Below are positions 1 through 9,233 of a stretch of 64,000 nt of DNA, in pieces; position 1 is the first letter of the stretch; each line of letters begins with the position of its first letter. The stretch lies in contig NZ_JABSSM010000020.1 in assembly GCF_013214165.1 (NCBI RefSeq), forward strand, positions 1 through 64,000. The letters are read 5' to 3'. The notes under the pieces are model-generated. The model was given only the letters and a program-made list of their open reading frames with translations, had not been told where the DNA came from and searched no databases. Both the position numbers and the translations under genes were made by a program. The stretch is from Shewanella sp. GTDB lineage: Bacteria > Pseudomonadota > Gammaproteobacteria > Enterobacterales > Shewanellaceae.

Positions 1-1978
1 CCCTATCATCTGCCGGGATGACACCGAAACGGACCAACTCGAGGAAGCCTGCGTCTAAGATGAGTCGTTGATCTAACCCAGCTCTGCCATTGTTATCACC
101 GAGTGTCGTCGCTTCATTAGGCTTACCCTGAGGCGAGAGACGCAGGTAATAGGCAGGCGTAGGCTGCTCGTCAGCGACAGTCATGGCTACGCCCTCGGCG
201 CTCAGCAAACCGTCGGTGGTGATGACTCGTTCTGCGAGCCCTTGCTTCATGGATGTTGCCGTATCGAGATAACGTTGGGCGCCGGTGAGATCGCCTGCCT
301 GGCGCGCGATATCGCTGGCGGCCATCAGGCCCGAGATAACTGCTGCAGCGGTTGATGGAGAATAGCCTGCTTGTTCTTCCCAGCGTTCCTGCTGGGTTTT
401 TAGCGGCGTGATGTGAGTGTGATTCCAGTCGAGGTTGACCTCGCCTCCGGTGACCAGAAATTCAGCTGCGGGTTTGAGCATCCGCTGGTACCAATGGGCT
501 ATTTCAGCGTCGGTAAATATTCCGGCTTGCCAGAGTTTCCAGCCGAGCATGATGGGCATGGCAGTTTGATCCAGCTGCACGCCAACCCATTCTATGGCGC
601 CATCCACATGGGTCTTTTGCAAGAACCAGCCGGCAGTGCCTGTGTAGCCTGGGGTATGCTCGGTGACTTGTACCTTCTCTAAGTATTCGAATGCCACCCT
701 AGGCGTTTGAGTGTCCCCCATGGCGAGAAAGGCCATGGCGCACTGATAAAAATCCCGCGGCCACACGGCCTTGTAGCCTGTGCTGGCCACTTTTGCCGAT
801 ACCGTGTCACCCCAAGGATTAGACAAGGAGGCGATAAGAGCGCCGCTATGTGTCTTATCCTCCTGAGCCTTGAGTACTAGGGCGCTGGCATACAAGAGTT
901 TGCCCTCATCTGTGGTATTGGCGGACATAGCAGGTAGGGCGGTTAACGAGGCGAGGTAGTCTTGCCAACCTATGGCTGCGCCTTCGCCATTATAGTCGGC
1001 TAATACCTGGTTATAGCCTCGCGCTAATGTCGCATCGGCATTGGCCATGCTCTGGGCCGGATCATCACCGAATCCCAGCACTAGGTTGAAGCTAAGGCTC
1101 TTTGTCTCTTTATCTGTGCTCTTCTCGAGTCCAGGCAATTGCGCCGTGAGGGCAACATTGCCTATGGTTTGCGCTTGTGGATCCGATGTCGACCCGTACT
1201 GCCAGTTCATCTGGCCATCTTGTTTAATGTCGGTGAGGCCATCGGACACCCCGACGAAGCCTGTGCTGGCCTTGATGAAGGGCAGATCGGATTTCACCGT
1301 CATCACACTGGATTTTGCTTCATTGGTGTAGGCAATCAGTGTCAGGTTGCCGTCTTGGCTTACCACCTCGCCTATGTCGTTGGCGCCGCTATTATCCATA
1401 TGGGGATTGACGTAAAGATAAGGGGTGATCCCGGCCTCGAAGGCGGTAAAGGTGACTCGTATCATCAGGCTGGCGTGAAGTGGATCGGTGAAGATATGCT
1501 TCTCTATCTTATATTTGCCATCCTTATCTGTGTTGATGACCTTATATGCCAGTGACAATGGGCGACCCGACTCATCCTGGTGAAGGTATTCGATTGTGCT
1601 GAGGGTATCTTGCTTCTCGGTATCGACGAAGCCATCTCCGCTAACGATAAACTGCAGCTCTTTAAGCTGGGCGTTATGGATTAAACCATACATGGTCTCG
1701 GTCAGCACGCCTTGGGCGATAGAGAACCAGACCTTGCTCTGTGCCTCTGACTCATTGTTAGGAGTTGAGTAGGGCGCATAAGAGGTGCCTATGCCTGTCT
1801 TACCGGCAAATGCCCATGTGGGGTCAAATCCCGGTGCACCGGGGGCAAGTGTGTTCGAGCCAGATGGCGCGTTTATCTCTGGCTTGTCGGTTGTCGGTGA
1901 GCAAGCACCGAGGGCGGCAACGATGGCCAGAGTCACTAGCGACTTAGTCACGGCTGAAGGCAAGTTTTTATGGAACAT
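1..1978 (-). CDS. Glucan 1,4-alpha-glucosidase (GH15 glucoamylase), lipoprotein, partial
   Basis: The minus strand is open from an ATG at 1978 to the window edge, giving about 659 codons without a stop, so the C-terminus is outside. The N-terminus is a lipoprotein signal (hydrophobic stretch ending LGAC), which places the enzyme on the cell surface or in the periplasm. Next comes a glucodextranase-like N-terminal beta domain, then GH15 catalytic sequence: KAVWPRDFYQCAMAFLAMGD around residues 400-420 and GAIEWVGVQLDQTA further on. GH15 enzymes release glucose from the non-reducing ends of alpha-glucans. It lies 57 bp downstream of the malT-like transporter on the same strand, so the two probably form one operon, with transport of maltodextrins beside final hydrolysis. 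Family assignment is firm; the substrate is inferred. Confidence 0.85.
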   Translation of the reverse strand, partial: MFHKNLPSAVTKSLVTLAIVAALGACSPTTDKPEINAPSGSNTLAPGAPGFDPTWAFAGKTGIGTSYAPYSTPNNESEAQSKVWFSIAQGVLTETMYGLIHNAQLKELQFIVSGDGFVDTEKQDTLSTIEYLHQDESGRPLSLAYKVINTDKDGKYKIEKHIFTDPLHASLMIRVTFTAFEAGITPYLYVNPHMDNSGANDIGEVVSQDGNLTLIAYTNEAKSSVMTVKSDLPFIKASTGFVGVSDGLTDIKQDGQMNWQYGSTSDPQAQTIGNVALTAQLPGLEKSTDKETKSLSFNLVLGFGDDPAQSMANADATLARGYNQVLADYNGEGAAIGWQDYLASLTALPAMSANTTDEGKLLYASALVLKAQEDKTHSGALIASLSNPWGDTVSAKVASTGYKAVWPRDFYQCAMAFLAMGDTQTPRVAFEYLEKVQVTEHTPGYTGTAGWFLQKTHVDGAIEWVGVQLDQTAMPIMLGWKLWQAGIFTDAEIAHWYQRMLKPAAEFLVTGGEVNLDWNHTHITPLKTQQERWEEQAGYSPSTAAAVISGLMAASDIARQAGDLTGAQRYLDTATSMKQGLAERVITTDGLLSAEGVAMTVADEQPTPAYYLRLSPQGKPNEATTLGDNNGRAGLDQRLILDAGFLELVRFGVIPADDR

Positions 1979-2034
1979 ATGAGTCAATCCCCAAGCTGAA
2001 TATTATTGGTGTTATTGTGTCGAGATGATGGATC

Positions 2035-3615
2035 TCATCGGGTTTGAGTCGGCATGTTGACAAACAGCACGCTGACGCCGGCAATCATCATGAGTATGCC
2101 GCCTATGATGAGGGCAAAGATGGGCTTGCCATCGAATACCTGTTTGATAATTAACCCCAGCACGCTGGCGGCCAGCAGTTGAGGGATAACGATAAAGAAG
2201 TTAAATATGCCCATATAGACACCCATTTTTCGTGCGGGTAAGGCGTTCGCCAGCAGGGCGTAGGGGATCGACAAGATAGACGCCCAGGCTATGCCTACGC
2301 CTATCATGGGCAGCCAGAGCAGGCTGGGATCTGTGATGAAAAAGAAACTTATCAGGCCTATGCCACCGCAGAACAAGTTGATCATATGGGTCAGTTTAAG
2401 ACCCACAGCCTTGGCAAGCAGAGGGATCACCAAGGCGGCCAGGGCGGCGAAACCATTGTAGGAGGCGAATAGCATGCCCACCCAGTCCGCGCCGTCGTTA
2501 TAGGCCTTAGATAATACGTCTTGGGTGCCATAGTGATGATCTGTGACCGCCGCAGTGGTGTAAATCCACATCGAAAATAGTGCAAACCAGGAAAAAAACT
2601 GCACCACTGCCAACTGGCGCATGGCCTTGGGCATGTGAAACATGTCGTCGATGACACAAAATACCAGGCCTTGCTTATCTCGCGTCTGTTCCGGCTGACG
2701 CTTGCTGATGTGCCTGAGCCTATGGGCACAGTAAAATTGCAGCGGTCCGAAGGACAGGATACCTAAGCTCAATATATAGAGCTGCTTATCCAGATCTTGA
2801 CCCCAGATGATCAGAGTGAACAAGGCACCTAGGGCGGTCCAGATGAAGGAAGATGAGCGGTAGGCCTGCTCGCTCCTCTTGCTTGCTCGAAGATGTGCTG
2901 ATCCTTGGCTGGTTGTGGATTGTTCCAGACGCTCAAATGCCGCCAGCTCTTGCGGTGAATACTCCTTGGTAGAGATGACAGTCCAGCCCACGGCTAACAT
3001 GAGTACGGCGCCACCAAAATAGAAGGCATAACGCACCGAGTCGGCTATCTCACCCGCAGGTGCCGTATTGGCCACGTCAAAATACTTGGTCAGTATATAG
3101 GGCAGGGCCGAAGCAACGACGGCACCAATACCGATGAAGAAGCTTTGCATGGCATAGCCGAGGGGACGCTGACGTTGGGGTAAGTTGTCACCGACAAACG
3201 CCCTGAAGGGTTCCATGGCGATATTGATCGATGCGTCCATGATCCACAGCATGCCAGCGGCAATCCATAGAGTCGGCGAGTTAGGCATGATGAAGATAGC
3301 TAAGGTTGTCAGGATAGCGCCGATAAGAAAGTAAGGTCGACGTCGTCCCAGTTTTCCCCAGGTGTTATCACTCATATAGCCGATAATAGGTTGCACCAAG
3401 AGGCCGGTGAGCGGCGCGGCTATCCAGAGAATGGGGATCTCATCGATCGAGGCGCCCAGCGTCTGAAAAATGCGGCTGACATTGGCATTTTGCAGTGCGA
3501 AGCCAAATTGGATCCCCAGAAAACCGAAACACATGTTGAAAATCTGCCAGAAGCTGAGCTCAGGTTTAGGGCGGCCATGAGGGGCCTGATTGCTATGGAG
3601 TAGGGGCTCAGACAT
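2035..3615 (-). CDS. malT: MFS maltose/maltodextrin transporter, SLC45/GPH type (MalT-like)
   Basis: A 526-residue polytopic membrane protein with about 12 hydrophobic segments. It resembles the sucrose/maltose-proton symporter branch: the loop MSDNTWGKLGRRRPY after TM2 is the MFS signature, and the ILWIAAPLTGLLVQPIIGY segment is typical of SLC45-like carriers. A long cytoplasmic loop lies near residues 215-255. The start is the ATG at 3615, preceded by AAGG. It sits directly upstream of the glucoamylase on the same strand, and a palindromic operator shared with the second maltodextrin locus lies about 120 bp upstream. The symbol follows the naming used for this carrier in Shewanella maltodextrin regulons; the sugar specificity is inferred from context. 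Confidence 0.8.
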   Translation of the reverse strand: MSEPLLHSNQAPHGRPKPELSFWQIFNMCFGFLGIQFGFALQNANVSRIFQTLGASIDEIPILWIAAPLTGLLVQPIIGYMSDNTWGKLGRRRPYFLIGAILTTLAIFIMPNSPTLWIAAGMLWIMDASINIAMEPFRAFVGDNLPQRQRPLGYAMQSFFIGIGAVVASALPYILTKYFDVANTAPAGEIADSVRYAFYFGGAVLMLAVGWTVISTKEYSPQELAAFERLEQSTTSQGSAHLRASKRSEQAYRSSSFIWTALGALFTLIIWGQDLDKQLYILSLGILSFGPLQFYCAHRLRHISKRQPEQTRDKQGLVFCVIDDMFHMPKAMRQLAVVQFFSWFALFSMWIYTTAAVTDHHYGTQDVLSKAYNDGADWVGMLFASYNGFAALAALVIPLLAKAVGLKLTHMINLFCGGIGLISFFFITDPSLLWLPMIGVGIAWASILSIPYALLANALPARKMGVYMGIFNFFIVIPQLLAASVLGLIIKQVFDGKPIFALIIGGILMMIAGVSVLFVNMPTQTR

Positions 3616-3737
3616 ACTATCAATTACCTTAATATTATTATTATTATTTTCTATGTCGATTGTTCAATGTCACAAATATGATCTTAAATTGAACACAGTG
3701 GCATAGTACCCTCGGGCACGAATTTGATACAATGAAA

Positions 3738-3751
3738 TGCATACGTATTCA
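3738..3751. promoter_or_regulatory. Putative maltodextrin regulator (LacI-family) operator, copy 1
   Basis: TGCATACGTATTCA, centred on TACGTA, is a near-perfect palindrome of the LacI-family type. The same 14-mer occurs exactly at 36045-36058 and with one change at 36196-36209, in both cases in front of maltodextrin genes. Here it lies about 120 bp upstream of the malT-like gene. A MalR-type repressor is the obvious candidate, but no such gene is in the window. Confidence 0.65.
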
Positions 3752-3847
3752 TCATATTTCTTAACACTAAGTCAAGTTTAGGTTAACCTTGCTGGCGTTT
3801 TATCTAGGGTTTTATTTAGGGTTTAATCATTGAAATTAGTTAACTTT

Positions 3848-3901
3848 ATGATACTGACTACTCTGGTGCTCTTGAGCGGATGTAACTCAATCCAAGATTG
3901 A
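3848..3901 (+). pseudogene. Possible truncated lipoprotein signal-peptide fragment
   Basis: A 17-codon frame starting at an ATG encodes a hydrophobic stretch followed by LLSGCNS, a plausible lipobox, then stops. It could be the remaining start of a small lipoprotein gene cut during rearrangement next to the IS30 remnant, or it could be chance. The rest of 3616-4110 has no other coding signal. Confidence 0.2.
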
Positions 3902-3999
3902 AGTAACAGCACTATTGGCAGATATCTCTATTGAGGATAAATTATGGGTGAGTTTGGTTATTCGGTGCAATGTATCTCAGTGAGAGCTACGGCCTATGG

Positions 4000-4033
4000 C
4001 GTTAAGACAGGTTCACAATAACCTGTCTTAACG
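4000..4033. repeat. Perfect 14-bp inverted repeat with 6-nt loop
   Basis: CGTTAAGACAGGTT and its exact reverse complement flank the loop CACAAT. No T-run follows on either side, so it is not a classical intrinsic terminator. It lies about 80 bp before the IS30 remnant and could be a leftover transposon end, a protein-binding site or a bidirectional RNA hairpin. Confidence 0.6.
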
Positions 4034-4173
4034 GTTACAGAAGCTAACTTAGAGTGTGTCTTGGCTGTGCTGAGCATGGCTGGAGTAATACAATAAGTGC
4101 AACAGATTAAGGTTGAAAAGTGAGAGAGCTGAAGGCAGAATTTTAGTTCTCACACACAAATTCAGAGTCTGTC

Positions 4174-4800
4174 ATGAACAAACAGTACCATCAGCTCACT
4201 CAGGAACTAGGATACCAAATATCTACCCCCGTAAAACAGGTATGACACTTCGTCAGATCGCCGAGGAAGTCGGGGTACATTTTAGTACCGTATGTCGTGA
4301 GTTAAAGCGAAATGTCACCAGCCCCAACTATGACCGCATGCCAATAGAATTCGCCCCAAGTGAATGCTTGAGTCATACAAGCATTTATCGGCGTATTGAA
4401 GAGAATAAGCAACAAGGTGGCACTTTATATCAGCAGCTCCCTCGCTATGGTAAAACGCGTTGGAAAGGTGGCAAAAGGAAGCGTAATGCGGGTGTCAGCT
4501 TGATCCCATACCGAGTAGATATCAGTGAACGCCCGAAATTGTAGCAGCAAGAGAACAAATAGGTGACTGGGAAGGCGATACCGTTCATGGGTAAAACGCT
4601 CATTTAGTGACATTAGTGGATCGCTGCAGTCGCTTTACCTTAGCACGACGAGTATTCAGAAAAACGAAACAGGAAGTGAGTGATGCGATGATCGCTTTGC
4701 TTGGGCAGATCCATACGGCATTGACGATAACCTTGGATAATGGCGGTGAGTTTGCAGGCCATATGAAGGTGCATGCAGCGACGAGAGCGAAGGTTTATTT
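4174..4800 (+). pseudogene. IS30-family transposase, degenerate remnant
   Basis: Pieces of an IS30 transposase occur in order but in different frames. The N-terminal part (MNKQYHQLTQELGYQI) is followed by a frameshift into the helix-turn-helix MTLRQIAEEVGVHFSTVCRE. An internal deletion then joins to SHTSIYRRI and GVSLIPYRVDISERP. After another frameshift the catalytic core appears (REQIGDWEGDTVHG, then LVDRCSRFTLARRVF and LTITLDNGGEFAGHM), which contains two of the DDE acidic residues. In-frame stops interrupt it, and it ends at about AKVYF with the C-terminal third, including the catalytic Glu, missing. It is inactive. Clear terminal repeats were not found. Confidence 0.85.
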
Positions 4801-4823
4801 TAAAACCACACTTTATGAAATAA

Positions 4824-4858
4824 ACATAAGACATAAGACATAAAACATAAAACATAAT
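4824..4858. repeat. Five tandem copies of a 7-bp unit (ACATAAR)
   Basis: ACATAAG occurs twice, ACATAAA twice and ACATAAT once, head to tail, exactly where the IS30 homology ends. This is a simple tandem array, possibly from slippage at the truncation junction. Confidence 0.8.
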
Positions 4859-5025
4859 AAAAACAATGATCTAAACCTGAACTGTTAATTTTTGGATATA
4901 ATGTTACACATATGATGCTGTTTGTTTGAATAAAAGTTGCAAATAGCTTGCAGTTTAACCGAGTTTAACGTTAAACTTTGTGTTCCTCGTATGGTTAAGG
5001 GACTAAGTTTTATGTTACTGGGGAA

Positions 5026-5055
5026 TTGAACAATATATCTTTGAACAATATATCT
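5026..5055. repeat. Exact 15-bp tandem duplication upstream of the TonB receptor
   Basis: TTGAACAATATATCT is present twice head to tail, ending 29 bp before the start codon of the TonB-dependent receptor. It lies in the probable leader or promoter and could alter spacing or expression. No regulator can be assigned. Confidence 0.75.
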
Positions 5056-5084
5056 ATTGATTAATTTTAAGAGGTTAGCTTGAG

Positions 5085-7808
5085 ATGAATAATAATTTTA
5101 AAAGAAATAAAATAGCTCTAGCAGTAATATCGACATTAGCATTAAACTCAAGTTTGTTAATAGCCGAGGAATTAAATCCTGAGGATTCAACGTTAGAAGA
5201 TATAGAGATCATCCGGGTAACTGGTTATATCAGTAGTCAGAAAAGAGCACTACAAGATAAGCGTAACGCATCATCTATTATTGACTCTATTGCATCCGAA
5301 GACCTAGGTAAGTTTCCTGATCAAAATATTTCAGAATCTTTGCAACGTATACCAGGTATAACCATTTCGCGTAAAGGCGGTGAAGGTCAATTTATTACTG
5401 TTCGAGGCATGGGACCTGAGCATAGTACTGTGTTGTTAAATGGTCGTGTCCTTGCGACAGAAAATGAAGGACGTGAATTTAGTTTTGACATCATTCCATC
5501 AGAACTCATTAGTTCTGTCGATGTTTACAAGACACCGACAGCAAGCTTGCAAGATGGTGGCATAGCATCAACGGTTAATCTAAAAACAGCTCGCCCTCTC
5601 GATTATGATGGCTTCAAAGGCGCTGTCAGTGTAAAAGCTTTATATGACGATTCATCTGAAAAAACGACACCACAGTTTAGTGGACTTTTGAGTGATACGT
5701 TCTACGATGGCACTGTGGGCTTACTTGGTTCATTAAATTATTATAAACGAGAGTTTCGCACCGAACGAAGTTTTACTGATGGCTATGAAGCACACAGAGA
5801 TCTTGATTTTGATAATGACGGTATAGCTGAATTAACCGATGTATCCTTTCCTTCTTATTATACCCAAGATGTAGATCAGTCCGTAAGAGAGCGAGTCAGT
5901 GGCACCATAGCGCTACAATGGCAAGCCACAGATAATTTATTATTAACCCTAGATAGCTTATATTCAAAACTCGATGTAAATTCTGATAGTCATGGTATTG
6001 CATGGTGGGTAGGCGACTCTATGGTTACCGATGCCACTGTCGATGAAAATAATACGGTAAACTATTTTAAGAGTGCAGCTGGCGCCCGGCCAACCGAATT
6101 TGTATCTTTTAGTAGACCGAGATTTGCCGAAACAAAACAAATAGGATTTAATGCTGACTGGGTGGTCAATGAGCAGTTGTCGTTAGTTTTTGATACCTCT
6201 TACTCAAAATCAACTGATAAAGTAGCGGGAAACCAAAGTTATTTTGTCGGTTACTTTGAAAATCCAGATCGTGAAATTACCATGAATAAATACGATGGTG
6301 ATACGTTGCCTACTTATAGTAATATCGGTGATTTAACCGATCTTTCGACAGTAAAACCGGGTTGGTTTACCTACGAAGGAAGGGACATTACCGATGAGGC
6401 TTCTCAGGCAACATTCGATGCAAATTATGAGTTAAATAGCGATATATTGACCTCTGTGCAAGCCGGTGTCAGCTATTCTCGACGTGAAAAATCTAAAGAT
6501 GTGGCTAAAACGCCGGATAATATTTCGTGTATTTATTGTTCTTGGACTGGGCACGAGTATGATGGATTTATGCCAGAGAGCCTAGTGTCTGGCTTTGATG
6601 GCAACGGATTCCTGTCGGGTGAGAGCGGCGGCAGTATCGGGGCTTGGCCTACATGGGATAATGACGAGTTGGTTGATTTCATGTTGTCAGATGCGGGTCT
6701 TGCCGGCATTCGAGATCCTGAACAAAGAGCACAAGCTATTGCTGATATTCAAGCCAATGGTGGATTCGGAGTGCAACCTAAATTAGGCCAGTCTGGCTCT
6801 GTGCTGGAACAAACCTTGAGCGCCTATTTTCTGGCGAACTTTGAAGGTGAATTAGGTGAGCTTCCCTGGTCAGGTAATTTAGGACTTCGTTATTCTAAGA
6901 CGGATATCACTTCTTCAGGCACTTCTCAAGTCATAGAATCTTTTGAAGAAATCGATGGTGTTAATGAGGTATTAGTTAACTTCTCAGATCCAGTCGCCAT
7001 TAGTGAATCGGGTGATTATGATATTTGGCTACCCACATCGAACTTTAAATTGAATATTCAAGATGATTTGGTTATGCGTTTGGCGGCCGGAAAAACAATT
7101 ACTCGCCCGACGTTAAGTAATCTTTTACTCGATAGGAATTATAACACTCGACCGACTGAACGTAATGTCAGCAGTGGTAATCCTGGTTTAAAACCAATGA
7201 CAGCTTGGAATTACGATATATCGTTTAGTTGGTATATGGATGATGTAAGTTATGTGAGTGCGGCTATTTTCCATAAAGACTTAACCGATAAATGGGAAAG
7301 AAAAACACAAACAATACAAATTGAAGGTTATGATTTTTTATCAACCCGACCTGAAAATGTTTCAAAAGGTGAGATTGATGGTTTTGAACTTGCTTTCCAG
7401 TATACTTTTAATCATTTACCCGCTCCATTCGATGGATTAGGCTTGCAGACAAATTATACGGATGTCACAGAAACAACTGATGAAGAAGATTTTGAAAGTA
7501 AATCACAATCTGCCAACCTAGTTGCATTTTACGAGAAGGGACCTTTACAAGCTCGTATCTCTTATAATTACAGGGATGGCTACACTGAATCATTAAATGC
7601 TAATCGTGGCCAACCTAAAATGATCAGTGATTACGGTCAATGGGATGCCAGTGCAAGCTATGACTTAACTGATAATTTCAGTTTATTCGTTGAAGCCATC
7701 AATATCACCAATGAACGCACTAAATCTTTCTCAATCTATGAAGAACGTTTGATAGAGTTGAAGGATACCGGTAGCCGTTTCACTCTAGGTGCTAGATACA
7801 ATTTCTAA
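5085..7808 (+). CDS. TonB-dependent receptor (outer-membrane, sugar-type)
   Basis: A 907-residue receptor of the large proteobacterial TonB-receptor family that includes carbohydrate receptors. It has a signal peptide (residues 1 to about 28), an IEIIRVTGYI TonB-box region, a plug domain (GKFPDQNISESLQRIPGI at about 77-94 and QFITVRGMGPEHSTVLLNGR) and a 22-strand barrel ending in the aromatic residue of GARYNF. The start is an ATG preceded by AGAGG. The gene is visibly more AT-rich than the chromosomal genes on either side, which suggests separate origin. A terminator follows, then an epimerase-family pseudogene, so it may once have belonged to a sugar-uptake locus. The ligand is unknown. Confidence 0.85.
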   Translation: MNNNFKRNKIALAVISTLALNSSLLIAEELNPEDSTLEDIEIIRVTGYISSQKRALQDKRNASSIIDSIASEDLGKFPDQNISESLQRIPGITISRKGGEGQFITVRGMGPEHSTVLLNGRVLATENEGREFSFDIIPSELISSVDVYKTPTASLQDGGIASTVNLKTARPLDYDGFKGAVSVKALYDDSSEKTTPQFSGLLSDTFYDGTVGLLGSLNYYKREFRTERSFTDGYEAHRDLDFDNDGIAELTDVSFPSYYTQDVDQSVRERVSGTIALQWQATDNLLLTLDSLYSKLDVNSDSHGIAWWVGDSMVTDATVDENNTVNYFKSAAGARPTEFVSFSRPRFAETKQIGFNADWVVNEQLSLVFDTSYSKSTDKVAGNQSYFVGYFENPDREITMNKYDGDTLPTYSNIGDLTDLSTVKPGWFTYEGRDITDEASQATFDANYELNSDILTSVQAGVSYSRREKSKDVAKTPDNISCIYCSWTGHEYDGFMPESLVSGFDGNGFLSGESGGSIGAWPTWDNDELVDFMLSDAGLAGIRDPEQRAQAIADIQANGGFGVQPKLGQSGSVLEQTLSAYFLANFEGELGELPWSGNLGLRYSKTDITSSGTSQVIESFEEIDGVNEVLVNFSDPVAISESGDYDIWLPTSNFKLNIQDDLVMRLAAGKTITRPTLSNLLLDRNYNTRPTERNVSSGNPGLKPMTAWNYDISFSWYMDDVSYVSAAIFHKDLTDKWERKTQTIQIEGYDFLSTRPENVSKGEIDGFELAFQYTFNHLPAPFDGLGLQTNYTDVTETTDEEDFESKSQSANLVAFYEKGPLQARISYNYRDGYTESLNANRGQPKMISDYGQWDASASYDLTDNFSLFVEAINITNERTKSFSIYEERLIELKDTGSRFTLGARYNF

Positions 7809-7824
7809 TTAATTCATCCTAATG

Positions 7825-7857
7825 TGCCGAGGATAGTTTTATCATCCTTGGCCTTTT
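7825..7857 (+). terminator. Intrinsic terminator after the TonB receptor
   Basis: GCCGAGGAT and ATCCTTGGC form a hairpin with a short AT-rich loop, followed by a T-rich run, 17 bp after the receptor stop codon. Confidence 0.75.
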
Positions 7858-8046
7858 CTAATTAAAACATCTTTGCTATTATTACTTATATGTTCTGGTG
7901 ATATGTTACTTATTTATTAATGTATGGTCTCGAGATAGATGTGATGCCTCATATCTATTCTGTTATTCATGTCACATGAAATAATGTGCTAAACATGCTA
8001 CGAGATCAACTATGACTTTACATTAGATTAATGTTCCTATAGGAAA

Positions 8047-8361
8047 TAACCAGGCTTTTCGATCTGTTGATTTTCTTCGTGAACATGTACGTTCAATATT
8101 AGGGTTTTATCTTCCCCGTATATAGATACCGGACATGGTGGTTATTATCAACAATTCGATAATCACGGACAAGTCAGTACGGGTGACAGTCCCGGTCATT
8201 TGGTTAGCAGTAGTCGATTAACCATAAACTTTGCAGTAGCGGCACAAATATTCGATGATGATACTCGTGATGATTATTTAATGGCTGCCTTGCATGGTGT
8301 TAATTATTTAAGAAGCCATCATTTTAATGAACAAACAGGAGGCTATGCTTGGCTTGTTGAG
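8047..8361 (+). pseudogene. N-acylglucosamine 2-epimerase / mannose isomerase family, 5' fragment
   Basis: Two frames together encode the start of an AGE-superfamily (alpha6/alpha6 barrel) sugar epimerase or isomerase. FRSVDFLREHVRSILGFYLP is followed by a frameshift and stop, then HGGYYQQFDNHGQ, HLVSSSRLTINFAVAAQIF, YLMAALHGVNYLRSHHF and TGGYAWLVE. This matches roughly the first 110 residues of a protein usually about 390 long. The coding similarity stops exactly where the ISAs1 end begins, so an insertion truncated the gene. No start codon is visible in frame at the 5' end. The product would have isomerised a sugar in the cytoplasm, possibly one imported through the upstream TonB receptor. 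Confidence 0.7.
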
Positions 8362-9066
8362 CAGGGTGACCGTGAGTGTTCACTTTTTACTCACCTGAGC
8401 CAACCCTGCTCGTAACACCTTCTCTAAAAAGGATGTTTTCATCCACGCTCTTTTTTGTTTCGTTGGTATACTCACTTTTGTAGGCTCTGCTCTCAACATG
8501 TTTAGTGATATTTGCCTAAGTATGGCCCAATTTGTGCATTATTATCTTTATAAATCTGACAGTTATCCTCTTTTAAAGAAGTATCTAGTACCCAATGCAA
8601 GTTATTCTCAACCGCCCAGTGACTCCTAACCGCTTCACCAAAAGACTCCTCGTCTAACTTGACTGAGATGATGTAATAGCGATATTCCAGGATCGGTTCT
8701 TTGCCTTTAACCTGCCAATAACTCATTGCCATTCCTAAGGTTTTAAGTTTTGGCCACTCAGGGGGATCGGCTGCAATCTCTTTAGCATTCAAGACATGGT
8801 AGCTACGGGCCTCTAGTCGACCATGTTGCTTATTAAGCAATAGGTTTTTTGATACGGACTGTCTACATTTCGAAAAACTTGATTTTATGGCCTCATGCAA
8901 TGAACCTTGATTCCCTTTTACCGCTAGCACATAGTCTGCTTTTTGCTCAATGATACTCTTCGCAATGCTCTTCTTGCAGCCCATTGCATCAATTGAAACC
9001 AGCGCACCTTTTAAATCTAGTATTTTGATTAACTCTGGGATCACTGTTATTTCATTCGATTTGGCG
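8362..9066 (-). mobile_element. ISAs1-family insertion sequence, 5'-truncated remnant
   Basis: The left boundary begins CAGGGTGACCGTGAGTG, which looks like an ISAs1-type terminal repeat and lies just outside the transposase stop codon. The other end is missing: homology stops at about 9062, where the RAYT-associated repeat cluster begins. The element interrupted the epimerase gene on its left. Confidence 0.7.
8380..9062 (-). pseudogene. ISAs1-family transposase, C-terminal fragment with frameshift
   Basis: The fragment begins at KSNEITVIPELIKILDLKG and continues with VSIDAMGCKKSIAKSIIEQ and DYVLAVKGNQG, then HWAVENNLHWVLDTSLKEDN, all typical of the DDE region and C-terminus of ISAs1 transposases. 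After NNAQIG the frame shifts: a second frame carries on with ISLNMLRAEP and ends VLRAGLAQVSKK. The N-terminal ~150 residues are absent, replaced by translated RAYT repeats. It cannot be functional. Confidence 0.85.
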
Positions 9067-9187
9067 GAATAACCAAGACACCCAGGATTGTCAGATGGAA
9101 GAATAACCAAGACACCCAGGATTGTCAGATGGAAAGGAATAACCAAGACACCCAGGAATAACCAAGACACCCAGGATTGTCAGATGA
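9067..9187. repeat. Cluster of four RAYT-associated direct repeats
   Basis: A ~32-bp unit starting AATAACCAAGACACCC and ending GATTGTCAGATG occurs at about 9067-9097, 9101-9132, 9137-9157 (shortened) and 9156-9187, head to tail, just upstream of the RAYT gene. The core 16-mer recurs inverted downstream of the gene, and again around the second RAYT copy (45203-45240, 46308-46323) and alone at 42163-42180. Confidence 0.85.
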
Positions 9188-9233
9188 AGATCCCTTGACT
9201 AAGCTTAAGTGAGAGTTGTTAGGAGTGTTTGTC

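Noticed and set aside
8034..8045. TTCCTATAGGAA resembles the core of the XRE-cupin operators
   Set aside because: It lacks the outer arms, lies inside or at the edge of the epimerase pseudogene and far from the glycine genes; 12-bp palindromes of this kind can arise by chance.
9067..9187. Regular direct repeats that might be a CRISPR array
   Set aside because: Units are almost contiguous with no spacers, no cas genes are near, and the same sequence brackets a RAYT transposase.
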